In this document: one piece after another, positions 8,029 to 16,235 of the stretch
Numbering within the stretch: the first letter of the stretch is position 1
Layout of the letters: each line of letters starts with the position of its first letter
DNA from: an uncultured Burkholderiales bacterium
GTDB lineage: Bacteria > Pseudomonadota > Gammaproteobacteria > Burkholderiales > Burkholderiaceae_C
NCBI GenBank assembly: GCA_903935585.1
Contig: CAIZSE010000040.1
Coordinates: 1-38,576, forward strand
DNA length: 38,576 nt
Direction: 5' to 3'
Position numbers and translations under genes: made by a program
Notes under the pieces: generated by a model
What the model saw: the letters and a program-made list of their open reading frames with translations, nothing else
The model's database searches: none
What the model was told of the DNA's origin: nothing

Positions 8029-9447
8029 TTAAATGACAGGCCGCAGCACCGGCATGACCGACTCATAGGCTCTGGCGGCGCGCAGCACCAGGGCATCGCC
8101 AAACATGGGGCCCACGATCTGCAAGCCCATCGGCAAACCCGACCGGGTCAGCCCGCAAGGCACCGTGATGGCCGGTTGCTGGGTCAGGTTGAAGGGGTAG
8201 CTGAAGGGTGTCCAGCCCAGCATGGATTCGGGGTTCATGGGCGCCGATCCGGCTGGCCGGGCTTCAAATGCCGGGATCGATACAGCCGGAGTGACCAGCA
8301 AATCAAAGCGCTGCATGAACTGGCGCATGTGCGAACCCAAAACGCCCCGGCGCTGGTTCAGTTGCTGCACCTGCAGGGCGCTGAGCTGCGCGCCCAGAGC
8401 CGCCTCGGCACGAAAGTCAGGGTCGGCCAGGGCTTGCTGCTCGGCGCTCAGGCCCGTCCAGACGGTGTAGGCCCCCAAAAACCACAAGCCGGTGGTGATG
8501 TCCAGCGGGTCTTCAAAACCCGGATCGACCTGCTCGACGTGGGCGCCCAGGGCTTCAAGCTGTTTGACCGCATTGGCCACGGCCGCTGCGATTTCGGGGT
8601 GCACGTTTTGCGCAAAGCCCAAGGTGGGGGAGTAGGCGATTCGAAGGCCGCGTACGCCATCTTCCAGGCCCACGGTGTAATCGGTGGCGTCCGGTGGCAG
8701 CGAAGTCCAGTCGCGGGCATCGGGCTGCTTGAGCACATTTGTCATCAAGGCGGCATCGCGCACGCTCATGGTGTGGGGGCCTAGGTGCGCCACCGAGCCG
8801 AAAGGCGACAAGGGGTAGGCGGGTATGCGCCCAAAACTGGGCTTGAGGCCCACGTTGCCGCAAAAGGCGGCGGGTATGCGCACGCTGCCCGCGCCATCGG
8901 TGCCCACACTCAGTGGCCCCAGGCCTGCGGCCACAGCGGCAGCGGTGCCCCCTGAAGACCCACCGGGTGTGTGGTTCAGGTTCCAAGGGTTGCGCGTGAT
9001 GCCGGTGGCAGGCGAGTTGGTCTCGCCCTTGCAACCAAATTCGGGGGTGTTGGTTTTGCCCAGCAACACGGCGCCCGCCTCGCGCAGGCGCGCCGTGGCA
9101 GGGGCATCGACCTCCCAGGGCTGGTTCGGGTCGATGGTGCGGCTGCCGCGAAGGGTGGGCCAGCCTCGGGTCAGGATCAAATCCTTGATGGAGGCGGGCA
9201 CGCCCTCCAGGGCGCCCACAGGCGTGCCTTGCTGCCGGTGCGACTGCCAGCGTGCCTCGCTGGCGCGCGCACTGGCCAAAGCGGCCTGTTCGTCGACCAG
9301 ACAAAAGGCGTTGATCTGGGGGTTGACCCGTTCAATGCGCTTTAAAACGGCCTGGGTCACATCGACCGGCGAGGCCTGGCCACTGCGGTACAAGGCCAGC
9401 AGTTCATGGGCGGGGGTCTGGGTCAGGTCTTGGGTGGTCTTGCTCAT
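8029..9447 (-). CDS. Amidase (amidase signature family)
   Basis: 472-residue amidase signature hydrolase that cleaves an amide bond by a Ser-cisSer-Lys triad. Lys88 (SIKDL), Ser164 (first Ser of GGSSGG) and nucleophile Ser188 (GTDGAGSVRIP) are all present with the standard 24-residue spacing between the serines. LGKTNTPEFGCKGETNS and the C-terminal PFNLTQQPAITVPCG with GLPMGLQIVGP are typical of the broad 'amidase' group. It is not GatA: gatB and gatC are absent nearby and it sits 48 bases after an M81 peptidase gene at the end of a peptide transporter operon. A role in releasing ammonia or an amine from an imported amide is inferred; the substrate is unknown. The ribosome site is GGAAAG before the ATG at 9447. 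Confidence 0.9.
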   Translation of the reverse strand: MSKTTQDLTQTPAHELLALYRSGQASPVDVTQAVLKRIERVNPQINAFCLVDEQAALASARASEARWQSHRQQGTPVGALEGVPASIKDLILTRGWPTLRGSRTIDPNQPWEVDAPATARLREAGAVLLGKTNTPEFGCKGETNSPATGITRNPWNLNHTPGGSSGGTAAAVAAGLGPLSVGTDGAGSVRIPAAFCGNVGLKPSFGRIPAYPLSPFGSVAHLGPHTMSVRDAALMTNVLKQPDARDWTSLPPDATDYTVGLEDGVRGLRIAYSPTLGFAQNVHPEIAAAVANAVKQLEALGAHVEQVDPGFEDPLDITTGLWFLGAYTVWTGLSAEQQALADPDFRAEAALGAQLSALQVQQLNQRRGVLGSHMRQFMQRFDLLVTPAVSIPAFEARPAGSAPMNPESMLGWTPFSYPFNLTQQPAITVPCGLTRSGLPMGLQIVGPMFGDALVLRAARAYESVMPVLRPVI

Positions 9448-9495
9448 GCGCTTGTCTTTCCAAAAAAATAATCAGGCCAGGCCCCAAGATGAAGT

Positions 9496-10995
9496 TCAGG
9501 GCCGGGTGCGGGTGTTGGGACTGAGTTTTTTCCAGGGCAAATCGCCTGGATCTGCGGCCATGGGGCCTGCGGCCTTGGCCACCAGCACACGGCTGGCGAT
9601 GGGCGTGAAATCGGCACGGAAGTGGTTGGAGCTCTTGACCACCAGCAACTTCATTTGTTCGGGCTGAATGCCCACAGCACGGAACAATTCACGGTCAAGC
9701 ATCTGCATTTTGCCGCTGGCCACCGCGATCAAAATGCCATCGATCTCCAGGCAGGCGCAGGGGCCGATGTGGGCTTTCATACCGGTCATCATCGGGCCTT
9801 TCAGCTCGCAGTAATCGGGGCCCAAGGCTCGCACCGTGAAGCGACCTTGCAAAGGCGGGTCACTGGGCTCACCCGTGAAAGTGGGGACGGCACGGCCCAA
9901 AGCCAGTTGCAAGACAGCGCCGATACCGGCCGCATGGGCCTTGCTGGCGGCCTCAGGGTCGTACAACAAACCCAAAGCAACCTGACCAGGCCAGCGTTGC
10001 CCGGCACCTTGTTGCAACAAGGCGTGCAGCATGCCGGTGGTGTTGCTGTCGCCACCAGCGCCCGGGTTGTCTTGTGTATCCGCAATGACCACTGGCGCTG
10101 CAGATACATCGGCCGTGGCCAGGGCCTGGGTCACCGCTTCCCGGGCGGGCAAGACATCAGGGCGCCACTGGCCAGGGGCAGCCACACGTTCAAACAAACG
10201 CTGCACGGCCGTGTCCGCTTGTGGCCCGTGACCCCACACCACGGGGCCGCATTCGGCAAAGTCGGAAGCCGGAAAGCCCATGCAAAAACTCAAGGTGCAG
10301 CCGGTCTGGGTCTCCAGCGAAATCATCTCGTCGTACAGCGCTTTGGCCGGGGCCATCCAGGTGCTTTGCGCATTGAGCGGAATCAAAAAAGGCAGGCGGC
10401 GCGACTGCATCGGGCGTTTGCCACCGGCGCGCAAATGCTCGCGCAGCAGCATGGCTGCCCGTTCGCCGGTTTCGGCCATGTCGATGTGCGGGTAGGTGCG
10501 ATACGCCACCAAAGCGTCGGCCAACGCAAGCATGCGTTCGGTCACGTTCGCGTGCAAATCAAGGCTGGCCACAATGGGCAGCTTGGGCCCCACCACCGCG
10601 CGGATGCGTGCGATCAACTCGCCTTCGCTGTCGTCGGCGTTTTCTGCCACCGCGGCGCCATGCAAATCGAGGTACACGCCGTCCAGGCCCTGCACCATCG
10701 CCGAACGCACGTCTTCGAGAATGGCGGCACAAATGCGCTCAAAAGCATCCCGGGTCACATACGAAGACGGTGTGGCACCAGCCCACGCCGAAGGCACCAA
10801 TTGCCAGCCTTCGCGACGGGCGGCATCGATGAAGCCGCCGGCTGGAATGTTCACACCCGTCATTTGGTCCAGCATGGCCTGTCCGCGCACATAGGCCGGA
10901 AAGGCCTCGCCGCTTTCAAAGGCTGCCCAATGGGCCAGGCTGGGGGCAAAGGTGTTGGTTTCGTGCTGGTAACCAGCCATCAAAATGCGGGTCAT
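9496..10995 (-). CDS. M81 family metallopeptidase (MlrC/microcystinase-like)
   Basis: 499-residue member of the M81 (MlrC-like) family, whose best-known member degrades linearised microcystin and its peptides. Metal-site candidates are conserved: HETNTF at residues 11-16, DLHGAAV at 110-116, SLDLHAN at 145-150 and TYPHIDM at 167-173. The C-terminal MlrC domain has ADTQDNPGAGGDSNTTGML and KSSNHFRADF. Most M81 proteins in soil and freshwater proteobacteria have unknown substrates, so microcystin should not be assumed. It lies 18 bases behind the transporter ATPase gene and 48 before the amidase, indicating one operon. TATACA six bases upstream of the ATG and no Shine-Dalgarno sequence suggest an extra leaderless start. 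No signal peptide, hence cytoplasmic. Confidence 0.9.
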   Translation of the reverse strand: MTRILMAGYQHETNTFAPSLAHWAAFESGEAFPAYVRGQAMLDQMTGVNIPAGGFIDAARREGWQLVPSAWAGATPSSYVTRDAFERICAAILEDVRSAMVQGLDGVYLDLHGAAVAENADDSEGELIARIRAVVGPKLPIVASLDLHANVTERMLALADALVAYRTYPHIDMAETGERAAMLLREHLRAGGKRPMQSRRLPFLIPLNAQSTWMAPAKALYDEMISLETQTGCTLSFCMGFPASDFAECGPVVWGHGPQADTAVQRLFERVAAPGQWRPDVLPAREAVTQALATADVSAAPVVIADTQDNPGAGGDSNTTGMLHALLQQGAGQRWPGQVALGLLYDPEAASKAHAAGIGAVLQLALGRAVPTFTGEPSDPPLQGRFTVRALGPDYCELKGPMMTGMKAHIGPCACLEIDGILIAVASGKMQMLDRELFRAVGIQPEQMKLLVVKSSNHFRADFTPIASRVLVAKAAGPMAADPGDLPWKKLSPNTRTRP

Positions 10996-11001
10996 GGATC
11001 T

Positions 11002-11007
11002 TGTATA
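11002..11007 (-). promoter_or_regulatory. Candidate -10 element of the M81 peptidase gene
   Basis: TATACA on the minus strand is followed by six bases and the ATG at 10995, so transcription would start on the start codon. No -35 is evident and the gene is probably also served by the operon promoter; this is a weak call that gains weight only from the same spacing at other genes here. Confidence 0.25.
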
Positions 11008-11013
11008 AAAACG

Positions 11014-12639
11014 TCAGGATTCAAGCGCAGGCAAGGCTGCAGGCGCAGCATCGAGCAGGCGACGGGTGTAGTCTTGCTGGGGGTTGGCGTAAACCTCGGC
11101 TGTGGGGCCTTCTTCAACAATGTGGCCTTGGTGCATCACGATCACGCGGTCACACAATTGAGCGGCCACCCGCAGGTCGTGCGTGATGAAAAGCAAACCC
11201 AAGCCAAGCCGTCCCTGGATTTCACGCAACAGGTTCAGGATCTGCGCCTGCACGCTCACGTCCAGGGCGCTCACGGCTTCATCGGCCACCAAAACCTTGG
11301 GGCGACAGGCCAGCGCGCGGGCAATGGCCAGGCGTTGCCGCTGACCGCCGCTGAATTGGCTGGGGTAGCGCTTGAGCGCTTCGACAGGCAAACGCACCTG
11401 GCCCATCAACTCGGCAGCAAGCGCCTCGGCCTCGGCCCGCGACTGACCGAAATTCATGGCACCTTCAACCAGGGACTGCCCCACCGTGCGGCGCGGGTTG
11501 AGTGAACGGTTCGGGTCTTGAAACACCACCTGCACCTGGCTGCGCAAGGGGCGCAACTGGCTTTCGGGCAGTTGGGCCACATCGTTCTCACCCCAAAGAA
11601 TGCGCCCCTCGGTCGGGTCGATCAGTCGGATCAGGCAACGTGCAAAAGTCGACTTGCCCGAGCCGGACTCGCCCACCACACCCACGGTTTCGCCGGCATG
11701 TACCGCCACATGGGCGTTTTGCAAGGCTGCGGTGGCACGGTTGCGGCCCATCCAGTCTCGGCTCATGTAGGTTTTGCCAACCCCTTGGCCCGACAGCAAA
11801 ACCGGGCCGGTGAACGCGGGTTTGGGCGCAGGCGGTGTCATGGCCGGTACCGCTGCCAACAACTGGCGCGTGTACTCGGCCTTGGGGCGGCGCAAGACCT
11901 GCTCGCAAACGCCCCCCTCCACCGCCTCGCCCTGGTTCATGACCAGCACGTCGTCGGCAATCTCGGCCACCACGCCCATGTCATGGGTGATGAACAACAC
12001 CGCGCTGCCCTGCTCACGTTGCAAATCAGCGATCAGGCGCAATATTTCTTTTTGTGTGGTGACGTCAAGCGCCGTGGTGGGTTCGTCGCAAATGATCAGC
12101 GCCGGCTTGAGGATCACGGCCATGGCGATCACGATGCGTTGGCGTTGGCCCCCGCTGAGTTGGTGCGGGTAGCTGCGCAACATGCGCTCGGGTTCGGGCA
12201 ATCGCACCCGGTCAAAAATCCGCAAAATTTCGGCTCGGCGTTTGTCAAAGGGCCAGTCGGTGTGGGTCGACAGCAATTCGTCCACCTGATCCCCGCAAGT
12301 CATGACCGGGTTGAGTGCGGTCATCGGCTCCTGAAACACCATGCCCATGGCCTGGCCGCGCAATTGGCGCATGCGCAAGGCCGACGCGTTGAGCAGCGAC
12401 TCGCCTTGCAACAGGATCTCTCCGGCATCGGGCCGCAACTCCTTGGCCAGCAAGCCCATCACGGTGGTGGCCATGACCGATTTGCCAGAACCCGACTCGC
12501 CCACCACGCACAAGGTTTTACCGGCATGAATGTCGAACGACACCCCTTGAACCGCATGGGCCCGGTCAGCGCCGAAAGGCAAGGCCACCGAAAGATGGCG
12601 GATCGACAGCACCGCCTGTTGTTCAGTGGAGGCCATCAT
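11014..12639 (-). CDS. Oligopeptide ABC transporter, fused double ATP-binding protein
   Basis: 541-residue fusion of two ABC ATPase domains, equivalent to DppD plus DppF (as in GsiA or YejF). The first has Walker A GESGSGKS at residues 47-54, signature LSGGQRQR from 161 and Walker B LIICDE at 181-186. The second has Walker A GESGSGKS at 323-330, FSGGQRQR from 429 and VADE at 451-454. Each domain carries the oligopeptide-specific C-terminal extension ending in the AEYTRQLL or QDYTRRLL pattern. It energises import by the two permeases encoded upstream. Two consecutive ATGs (12639 and 12636) follow AGGAG; the first overlaps the permease stop as ATGA and the second has better spacing (six bases). 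Either way translation is coupled. Confidence 0.95.
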   Translation of the reverse strand: MMASTEQQAVLSIRHLSVALPFGADRAHAVQGVSFDIHAGKTLCVVGESGSGKSVMATTVMGLLAKELRPDAGEILLQGESLLNASALRMRQLRGQAMGMVFQEPMTALNPVMTCGDQVDELLSTHTDWPFDKRRAEILRIFDRVRLPEPERMLRSYPHQLSGGQRQRIVIAMAVILKPALIICDEPTTALDVTTQKEILRLIADLQREQGSAVLFITHDMGVVAEIADDVLVMNQGEAVEGGVCEQVLRRPKAEYTRQLLAAVPAMTPPAPKPAFTGPVLLSGQGVGKTYMSRDWMGRNRATAALQNAHVAVHAGETVGVVGESGSGKSTFARCLIRLIDPTEGRILWGENDVAQLPESQLRPLRSQVQVVFQDPNRSLNPRRTVGQSLVEGAMNFGQSRAEAEALAAELMGQVRLPVEALKRYPSQFSGGQRQRLAIARALACRPKVLVADEAVSALDVSVQAQILNLLREIQGRLGLGLLFITHDLRVAAQLCDRVIVMHQGHIVEEGPTAEVYANPQQDYTRRLLDAAPAALPALES

Positions 12640-13514
12640 GCGCTCCTCTTGGCAAACTTGGGATCGAGCACATCGCGCAAGCCGTCTCCCAGCAAGTTGA
12701 TGGCCAGCACAGTGGGCACCAAAAACAGGGCCGGAAACAGCACATTGCCCGGGAACTGTGTGAATTGCACACGCCCCTCGGCCATGATGTTGCCCCAGGT
12801 CGGAATGTCGGCGGGCAAACCCAAGCCCAGAAAACTCAAGATCGCTTCGGTCAGTACCGCACTGGCGGCGATGAACGTGCCCTGCACGATCAATGGCGCC
12901 ATGGCATTGGGCAGGATGTGGCGCAACAAAATCACCGGCGTCGGCGTGGCCAGCGCCCTTGCCGCTTCCACAAAAGGTTCTTCGCGCAGCGTGAGCACCA
13001 ACGACCGGACCAGGCGTGTGACGCGGGGAATTTCCGGCACGGCAATGGCCACCACCACCGTCCACAGTTGCGCGCCCAGGGCGGCCACCAGGGCAATGGC
13101 CAGCAAGATCGCAGGGATCGCCATCAAGCCATCCATGAAACGCATGAGCACCGTGTCCATGAGGCGAAAGTAGCCCGCCAGCATGCCCAGAAAGCCGCCA
13201 ATGGACAAGGCCACCGTGGCCGAGAACAAGCCCACCAGCAAGGACACGCGTGTGCCAAACAGCACGCGGCTGTAAATGTCACGGCCAAAGTTGTCGGCGC
13301 CCATCCAGAAGGTGTGCGCCACGCTGGAGCCGTCCAGCAAGGCAAACTGCCCGACCGTGCCAGACAGGGTGTTGATGTTGGCCGAATCCATGGCGGCAGG
13401 GTCCACGGTGCCCAGCCATGGGGCGATGGCTGCGATCAAAATCAAAAGGGCCAACACACTCGACCCAAAGCGGATCGAAGTGTTTGCCATCAGTTTGCGA
13501 AAAAGCGTTGTCAT
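12636..13514 (-). CDS. Peptide ABC transporter permease, DppC type
   Basis: 292-residue inner-membrane permease of the DppC/OppC family with about six membrane segments: the first at residues 16-35, then, after a periplasmic loop ending in the family motif FWMGADNFGRDIYSRVLFGTR, the remaining five. The cytoplasmic EAA loop reads EAARALATPTPVILLRHILPNAMAP, and LSFLGLGLPADIPTWGNIM is a DppC landmark. It pairs with the DppB-type protein 13 bases upstream to form the translocation channel. Its TGA overlaps the start of the ATPase gene. Confidence 0.95.
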   Translation of the reverse strand: MTTLFRKLMANTSIRFGSSVLALLILIAAIAPWLGTVDPAAMDSANINTLSGTVGQFALLDGSSVAHTFWMGADNFGRDIYSRVLFGTRVSLLVGLFSATVALSIGGFLGMLAGYFRLMDTVLMRFMDGLMAIPAILLAIALVAALGAQLWTVVVAIAVPEIPRVTRLVRSLVLTLREEPFVEAARALATPTPVILLRHILPNAMAPLIVQGTFIAASAVLTEAILSFLGLGLPADIPTWGNIMAEGRVQFTQFPGNVLFPALFLVPTVLAINLLGDGLRDVLDPKFAKRSA

Positions 13515-13527
13515 GCGGTGATTGGGC

Positions 13528-14481
13528 TCAGTAACGAATACGGGGGTCGAGCCAGAGGTAGCTCAGATCGACCAGCAAGTTGATCACCACATAGAGCACG
13601 CTGAAAAACAGCACCACGCCCTGGATGACCGGAAAGTCGCGGTTGAGCACGGCATCCACCGTGAGAGAACCCAAGCCCGGAATGGCGTAAACGGTCTCGG
13701 TCACCACGACGCCGCCAATCAGCAGTGCAATGCCAATGCCGATCACCGTGACGATGGGCACCGCCGCATTGGCCAGCGCATGGCGCAGCAACACGGCCTG
13801 CTCGGTCACGCCTTTGGCGCGCGCAGTTCGGATGTAGTCTTCGGTCAATGCCTCGGACACGCTGGCACGGGTGACACGGGCGATCAATGCCACGTAAATG
13901 GTGGCCAGGCTGACCCAGGGCAAGACCAGTTGATACGCCCAAGCCCCGATGCCCTGTGAAGAAGGACCGAACAAGCGCCGATAGCCTTGCACCGGCAACC
14001 ACTGCAACTCGATGGCAAACACATAAATCAGCACATAGCCGATCACGAAGACCGGGACCGAAAAACCAGCCACGGCAAAGCCCGAGAGAATCCGATCGAG
14101 CCAGCCCCCCATGCGCCACGCGGCCAAGGTGCCCAAGGGCACGGCGACCGACACGGACAGCAGCATGGTTCCGGCGGCCAAAGACAAGGTCGGCTCGATG
14201 CGCTGAGCGATCAACTCGATCACCGGCTTGTTCAGGTAAAACGAATACCCCAGGTCGCCCTGCAACACGCCACTCAGCCAAATCGTGAATTGCGTGAACA
14301 AGGGTTTGGTCAACCCCAGTTGTTCACGAATCCGGTCGATGTCTTCGTTGGTGGCGTTGTTGCCCGCAATGACCGCAGCCGGATCGCCTGGCGTGAGCCT
14401 GAGGATCAGGAACACGATGATGGCCACCGTGAAAAGAACAGGGATCAGCGCCAGCAGGCGCTGCATCAAAAAACGCAGCAT
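13528..14481 (-). CDS. Peptide ABC transporter permease, DppB type
   Basis: 317-residue permease of the DppB/OppB family. It opens with the classic MLRFLMQRLLALIPVLFTV first membrane helix and the FLILRLTPGDPA periplasmic start, then GLTKPLFTQFTIWLSGVLQGDLGYSF. The EAA loop (DYIRTARAKGVTEQAVLLRHALANA) and the C-terminal GLGSLTVDAVLNRDFPVIQGVV are standard. It forms the import channel with the DppC-type partner encoded 13 bases downstream. A 118-base gap carrying a long hairpin separates it from the binding-protein gene upstream, which may reduce its expression relative to the binding protein. Confidence 0.95.
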   Translation of the reverse strand: MLRFLMQRLLALIPVLFTVAIIVFLILRLTPGDPAAVIAGNNATNEDIDRIREQLGLTKPLFTQFTIWLSGVLQGDLGYSFYLNKPVIELIAQRIEPTLSLAAGTMLLSVSVAVPLGTLAAWRMGGWLDRILSGFAVAGFSVPVFVIGYVLIYVFAIELQWLPVQGYRRLFGPSSQGIGAWAYQLVLPWVSLATIYVALIARVTRASVSEALTEDYIRTARAKGVTEQAVLLRHALANAAVPIVTVIGIGIALLIGGVVVTETVYAIPGLGSLTVDAVLNRDFPVIQGVVLFFSVLYVVINLLVDLSYLWLDPRIRY

Positions 14482-14561
14482 GAGTGATTCCGGGGGTCGA
14501 TGGAAAAGACCTGCAGGCCGGGATCAAAACCCCCGACCAGACACTGAACGAAGATGCACAA

Positions 14562-14592
14562 GGCTTGCCGAACTCAGCGAGTGCGGCAAGCC
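14562..14592 (-). promoter_or_regulatory. Intercistronic hairpin after the peptide-binding protein gene
   Basis: GGCTTGCCG (14562-14570) pairs perfectly with CGGCAAGCC (14584-14592). Inside, after one A-G mismatch, ACTC (14572-14575) pairs with GAGT (14579-14582) around a three-base loop. It begins eight bases after the binding-protein stop codon on the minus strand and has no T-run behind it, so it looks more like a 3'-end stabiliser or partial attenuator of the binding-protein message than a full terminator. Confidence 0.6.
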
Positions 14593-14599
14593 CCGGGAA

Positions 14600-16174
14600 T
14601 CAGTTCTTCTTGATGTTCCAGTAGACCTGTGCGCCGCCAGGCACCAGCCCGGAGATGTTTTTGCGCAAGGCTGCGGGGTTGAAGTACTGGCCCAATGGCA
14701 CGTGAGTGGCTGTTTCCATGGCGCGCAACTGGATTTGCTCGGCAATCTGCTTTTTCTGAGCTTCGGTGGTGGACTGTGCAAACTTGACCTTCAGGTCCTC
14801 AATTTGCTTGTCGTCCTGCCAGCCAAACCAGCCCTTGTCACCGGCCGCATTCATCATGGACATGGTCAAGGGGTTGAGGATGTCGCCAGCGGTCCATGCG
14901 GTCATGAAGGCGTTCCAGCCACCTTGTGCAGGCGCATCCTTCTTGGCGCGGCGCGCCACCAGGGTGGCCCAGTCCATTTGCTGCATGTCGACCTTGAAGC
15001 CAGCAGCTTCGAGCTGCTGCTTGGCCACCAAAGGCAGTTTGGCAATCGCGGCCAGATCGGTCGGACGCATCAGCAGCACAGGTGTGCCGTCATAGCCCGC
15101 ATCCTTGAGCATTTGAGCGGCCTTTTTCGGGTCGGCCATGCCGGTATAAATGCCTGTTTTGTCGCTGGCGAACGGTGTACCGCAGGGGTACATGCTCTTG
15201 CAGAAAGTGAACATGCCGGGCGCACCCACCTGGGTCTTGAGGTGCGCCTCCTGGCCCAGTGCCACCATGGCAGCCTGGCGGATTTTCACGTCATTGAACG
15301 GGGCATGCAGGTGGTTAAAACGGAAGATGTATTGCAAACCGGCCGGCTGAGCGTCCACCAACTGAATGTCTTTTTGGGCTTTGAGCGAAGCGTATTGCTC
15401 AAAAGTAGGCTGCTCGACGATGTCGACCTCGCCCGCCACCAAGGCATTGAACTGGGTTTGCGGATCACGGATGATGACCCACTCGACGCGGTCAAGATAG
15501 ACCTGCTTGCCACCGGTGGTGCCATCGGGTGCTTCGGCACGGGGTTTGTATTTTTCGTTTTTCGCATACACCAAGCGCTCGCCGGGCTTGTATTCAGCGG
15601 ACACGAACTTGTAGGGGCCCGAGCCGATGTTTTCCTTGATCTGCTCGCTGCCGGGAGTGGCCGCGATACGGGCCGGCATGATAAACAACACGTTGGAGGA
15701 CGGCTTGCCCAGCGCCTCGAGCATCACGCCAAAGGGCTGCTTGAGCTTGATCACAAAGGTCTTGGCATCGGGGGTGGCATATGAGTCTGCACTCTTGGCG
15801 AGTACACCGCCAAAACTGTCACGGCTGGCCCAACGCTTGATGGAAGCGACCACGTCTTCACTGGTGACGCTCTTGCCATCGTGAAACTCCAGGCCATCAC
15901 GCAGGGTGAAGGTCCATGTCAGGTTGTCTTTGCTGACGCTCCACTTGTCCACCATCTGGGGTTTGACCTTGCCGGCCAGGTCGGTACCGAACAGGGTGTC
16001 ATAAATCATGTACCCGTGGTTGCGCGTGACAAAGGCCGTGGTCCAGATCGGATCAAGGATGGTGACGTTGGAATGCGGCACCACCTTGAGGGTTTTGCCC
16101 TGCGCCTGGACGGCCAGCGGGGCGCACAAGGCTGCGGCCAAGGCCGCGACAGCCAATATAGAACGACGTTTCAT
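14600..16174 (-). CDS. Peptide ABC transporter substrate-binding protein (SBP_bac_5)
   Basis: 524-residue periplasmic solute-binding protein of the family 5 (DppA/OppA-like) group. The signal peptide MKRRSILAVAALAAALCAPLAVQA is followed by a likely cleavage before QGK. The mature protein starts KTLKVVPHSNVTILDPIWTTA and has the family stretch VDKWSVSKDNLTWTFTLRDGLEFHDG, SGPYKFV and, near the end, NPLTMSMMNAAGD. It captures the substrate for the DppB/DppC/double-ATPase importer encoded next. The start at 16174 is supported by GGAGTG a few bases upstream. This is the first gene of the operon; its 61-base divergent promoter region with the second amidase gene carries a near-symmetric -10 element. 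Confidence 0.94.
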   Translation of the reverse strand: MKRRSILAVAALAAALCAPLAVQAQGKTLKVVPHSNVTILDPIWTTAFVTRNHGYMIYDTLFGTDLAGKVKPQMVDKWSVSKDNLTWTFTLRDGLEFHDGKSVTSEDVVASIKRWASRDSFGGVLAKSADSYATPDAKTFVIKLKQPFGVMLEALGKPSSNVLFIMPARIAATPGSEQIKENIGSGPYKFVSAEYKPGERLVYAKNEKYKPRAEAPDGTTGGKQVYLDRVEWVIIRDPQTQFNALVAGEVDIVEQPTFEQYASLKAQKDIQLVDAQPAGLQYIFRFNHLHAPFNDVKIRQAAMVALGQEAHLKTQVGAPGMFTFCKSMYPCGTPFASDKTGIYTGMADPKKAAQMLKDAGYDGTPVLLMRPTDLAAIAKLPLVAKQQLEAAGFKVDMQQMDWATLVARRAKKDAPAQGGWNAFMTAWTAGDILNPLTMSMMNAAGDKGWFGWQDDKQIEDLKVKFAQSTTEAQKKQIAEQIQLRAMETATHVPLGQYFNPAALRKNISGLVPGGAQVYWNIKKN

Positions 16175-16220
16175 GAATTCACTCCAGTCAATAGGGGGAC
16201 AACGCAATCTTGCTCGTCAC

Positions 16221-16228
16221 ACTATAAG
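16221..16228. promoter_or_regulatory. Symmetric -10 element shared by divergent amidase and transporter genes
   Basis: ACTATAAG (16221-16228) reads TATAAG on the plus strand (16223-16228) and TATAGT on the minus strand (16226-16221). Plus-strand transcription would begin about base 16235, at the ATG (16236) of the second amidase, which lacks a Shine-Dalgarno sequence. On the minus strand ATGACT lies 18 bases upstream (16250-16245) as a -35 and would give a leader of about 40 bases for the binding-protein gene. No good plus-strand -35 is visible. Confidence 0.4.
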
Positions 16229-16235
16229 TCCATTT

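Noticed and set aside
9496..10995. Calling the M81 gene a true microcystinase (mlrC)
   Set aside because: mlrA, mlrB and mlrD are absent, and M81 homologues are widespread in bacteria with no microcystin link.
9622..13173. Two very long plus-strand open frames (627 and 551 codons) opposite the M81 and transporter genes
   Set aside because: Antisense shadows with Arg/His/Gln-rich translations, no start signals and no recognisable domains.
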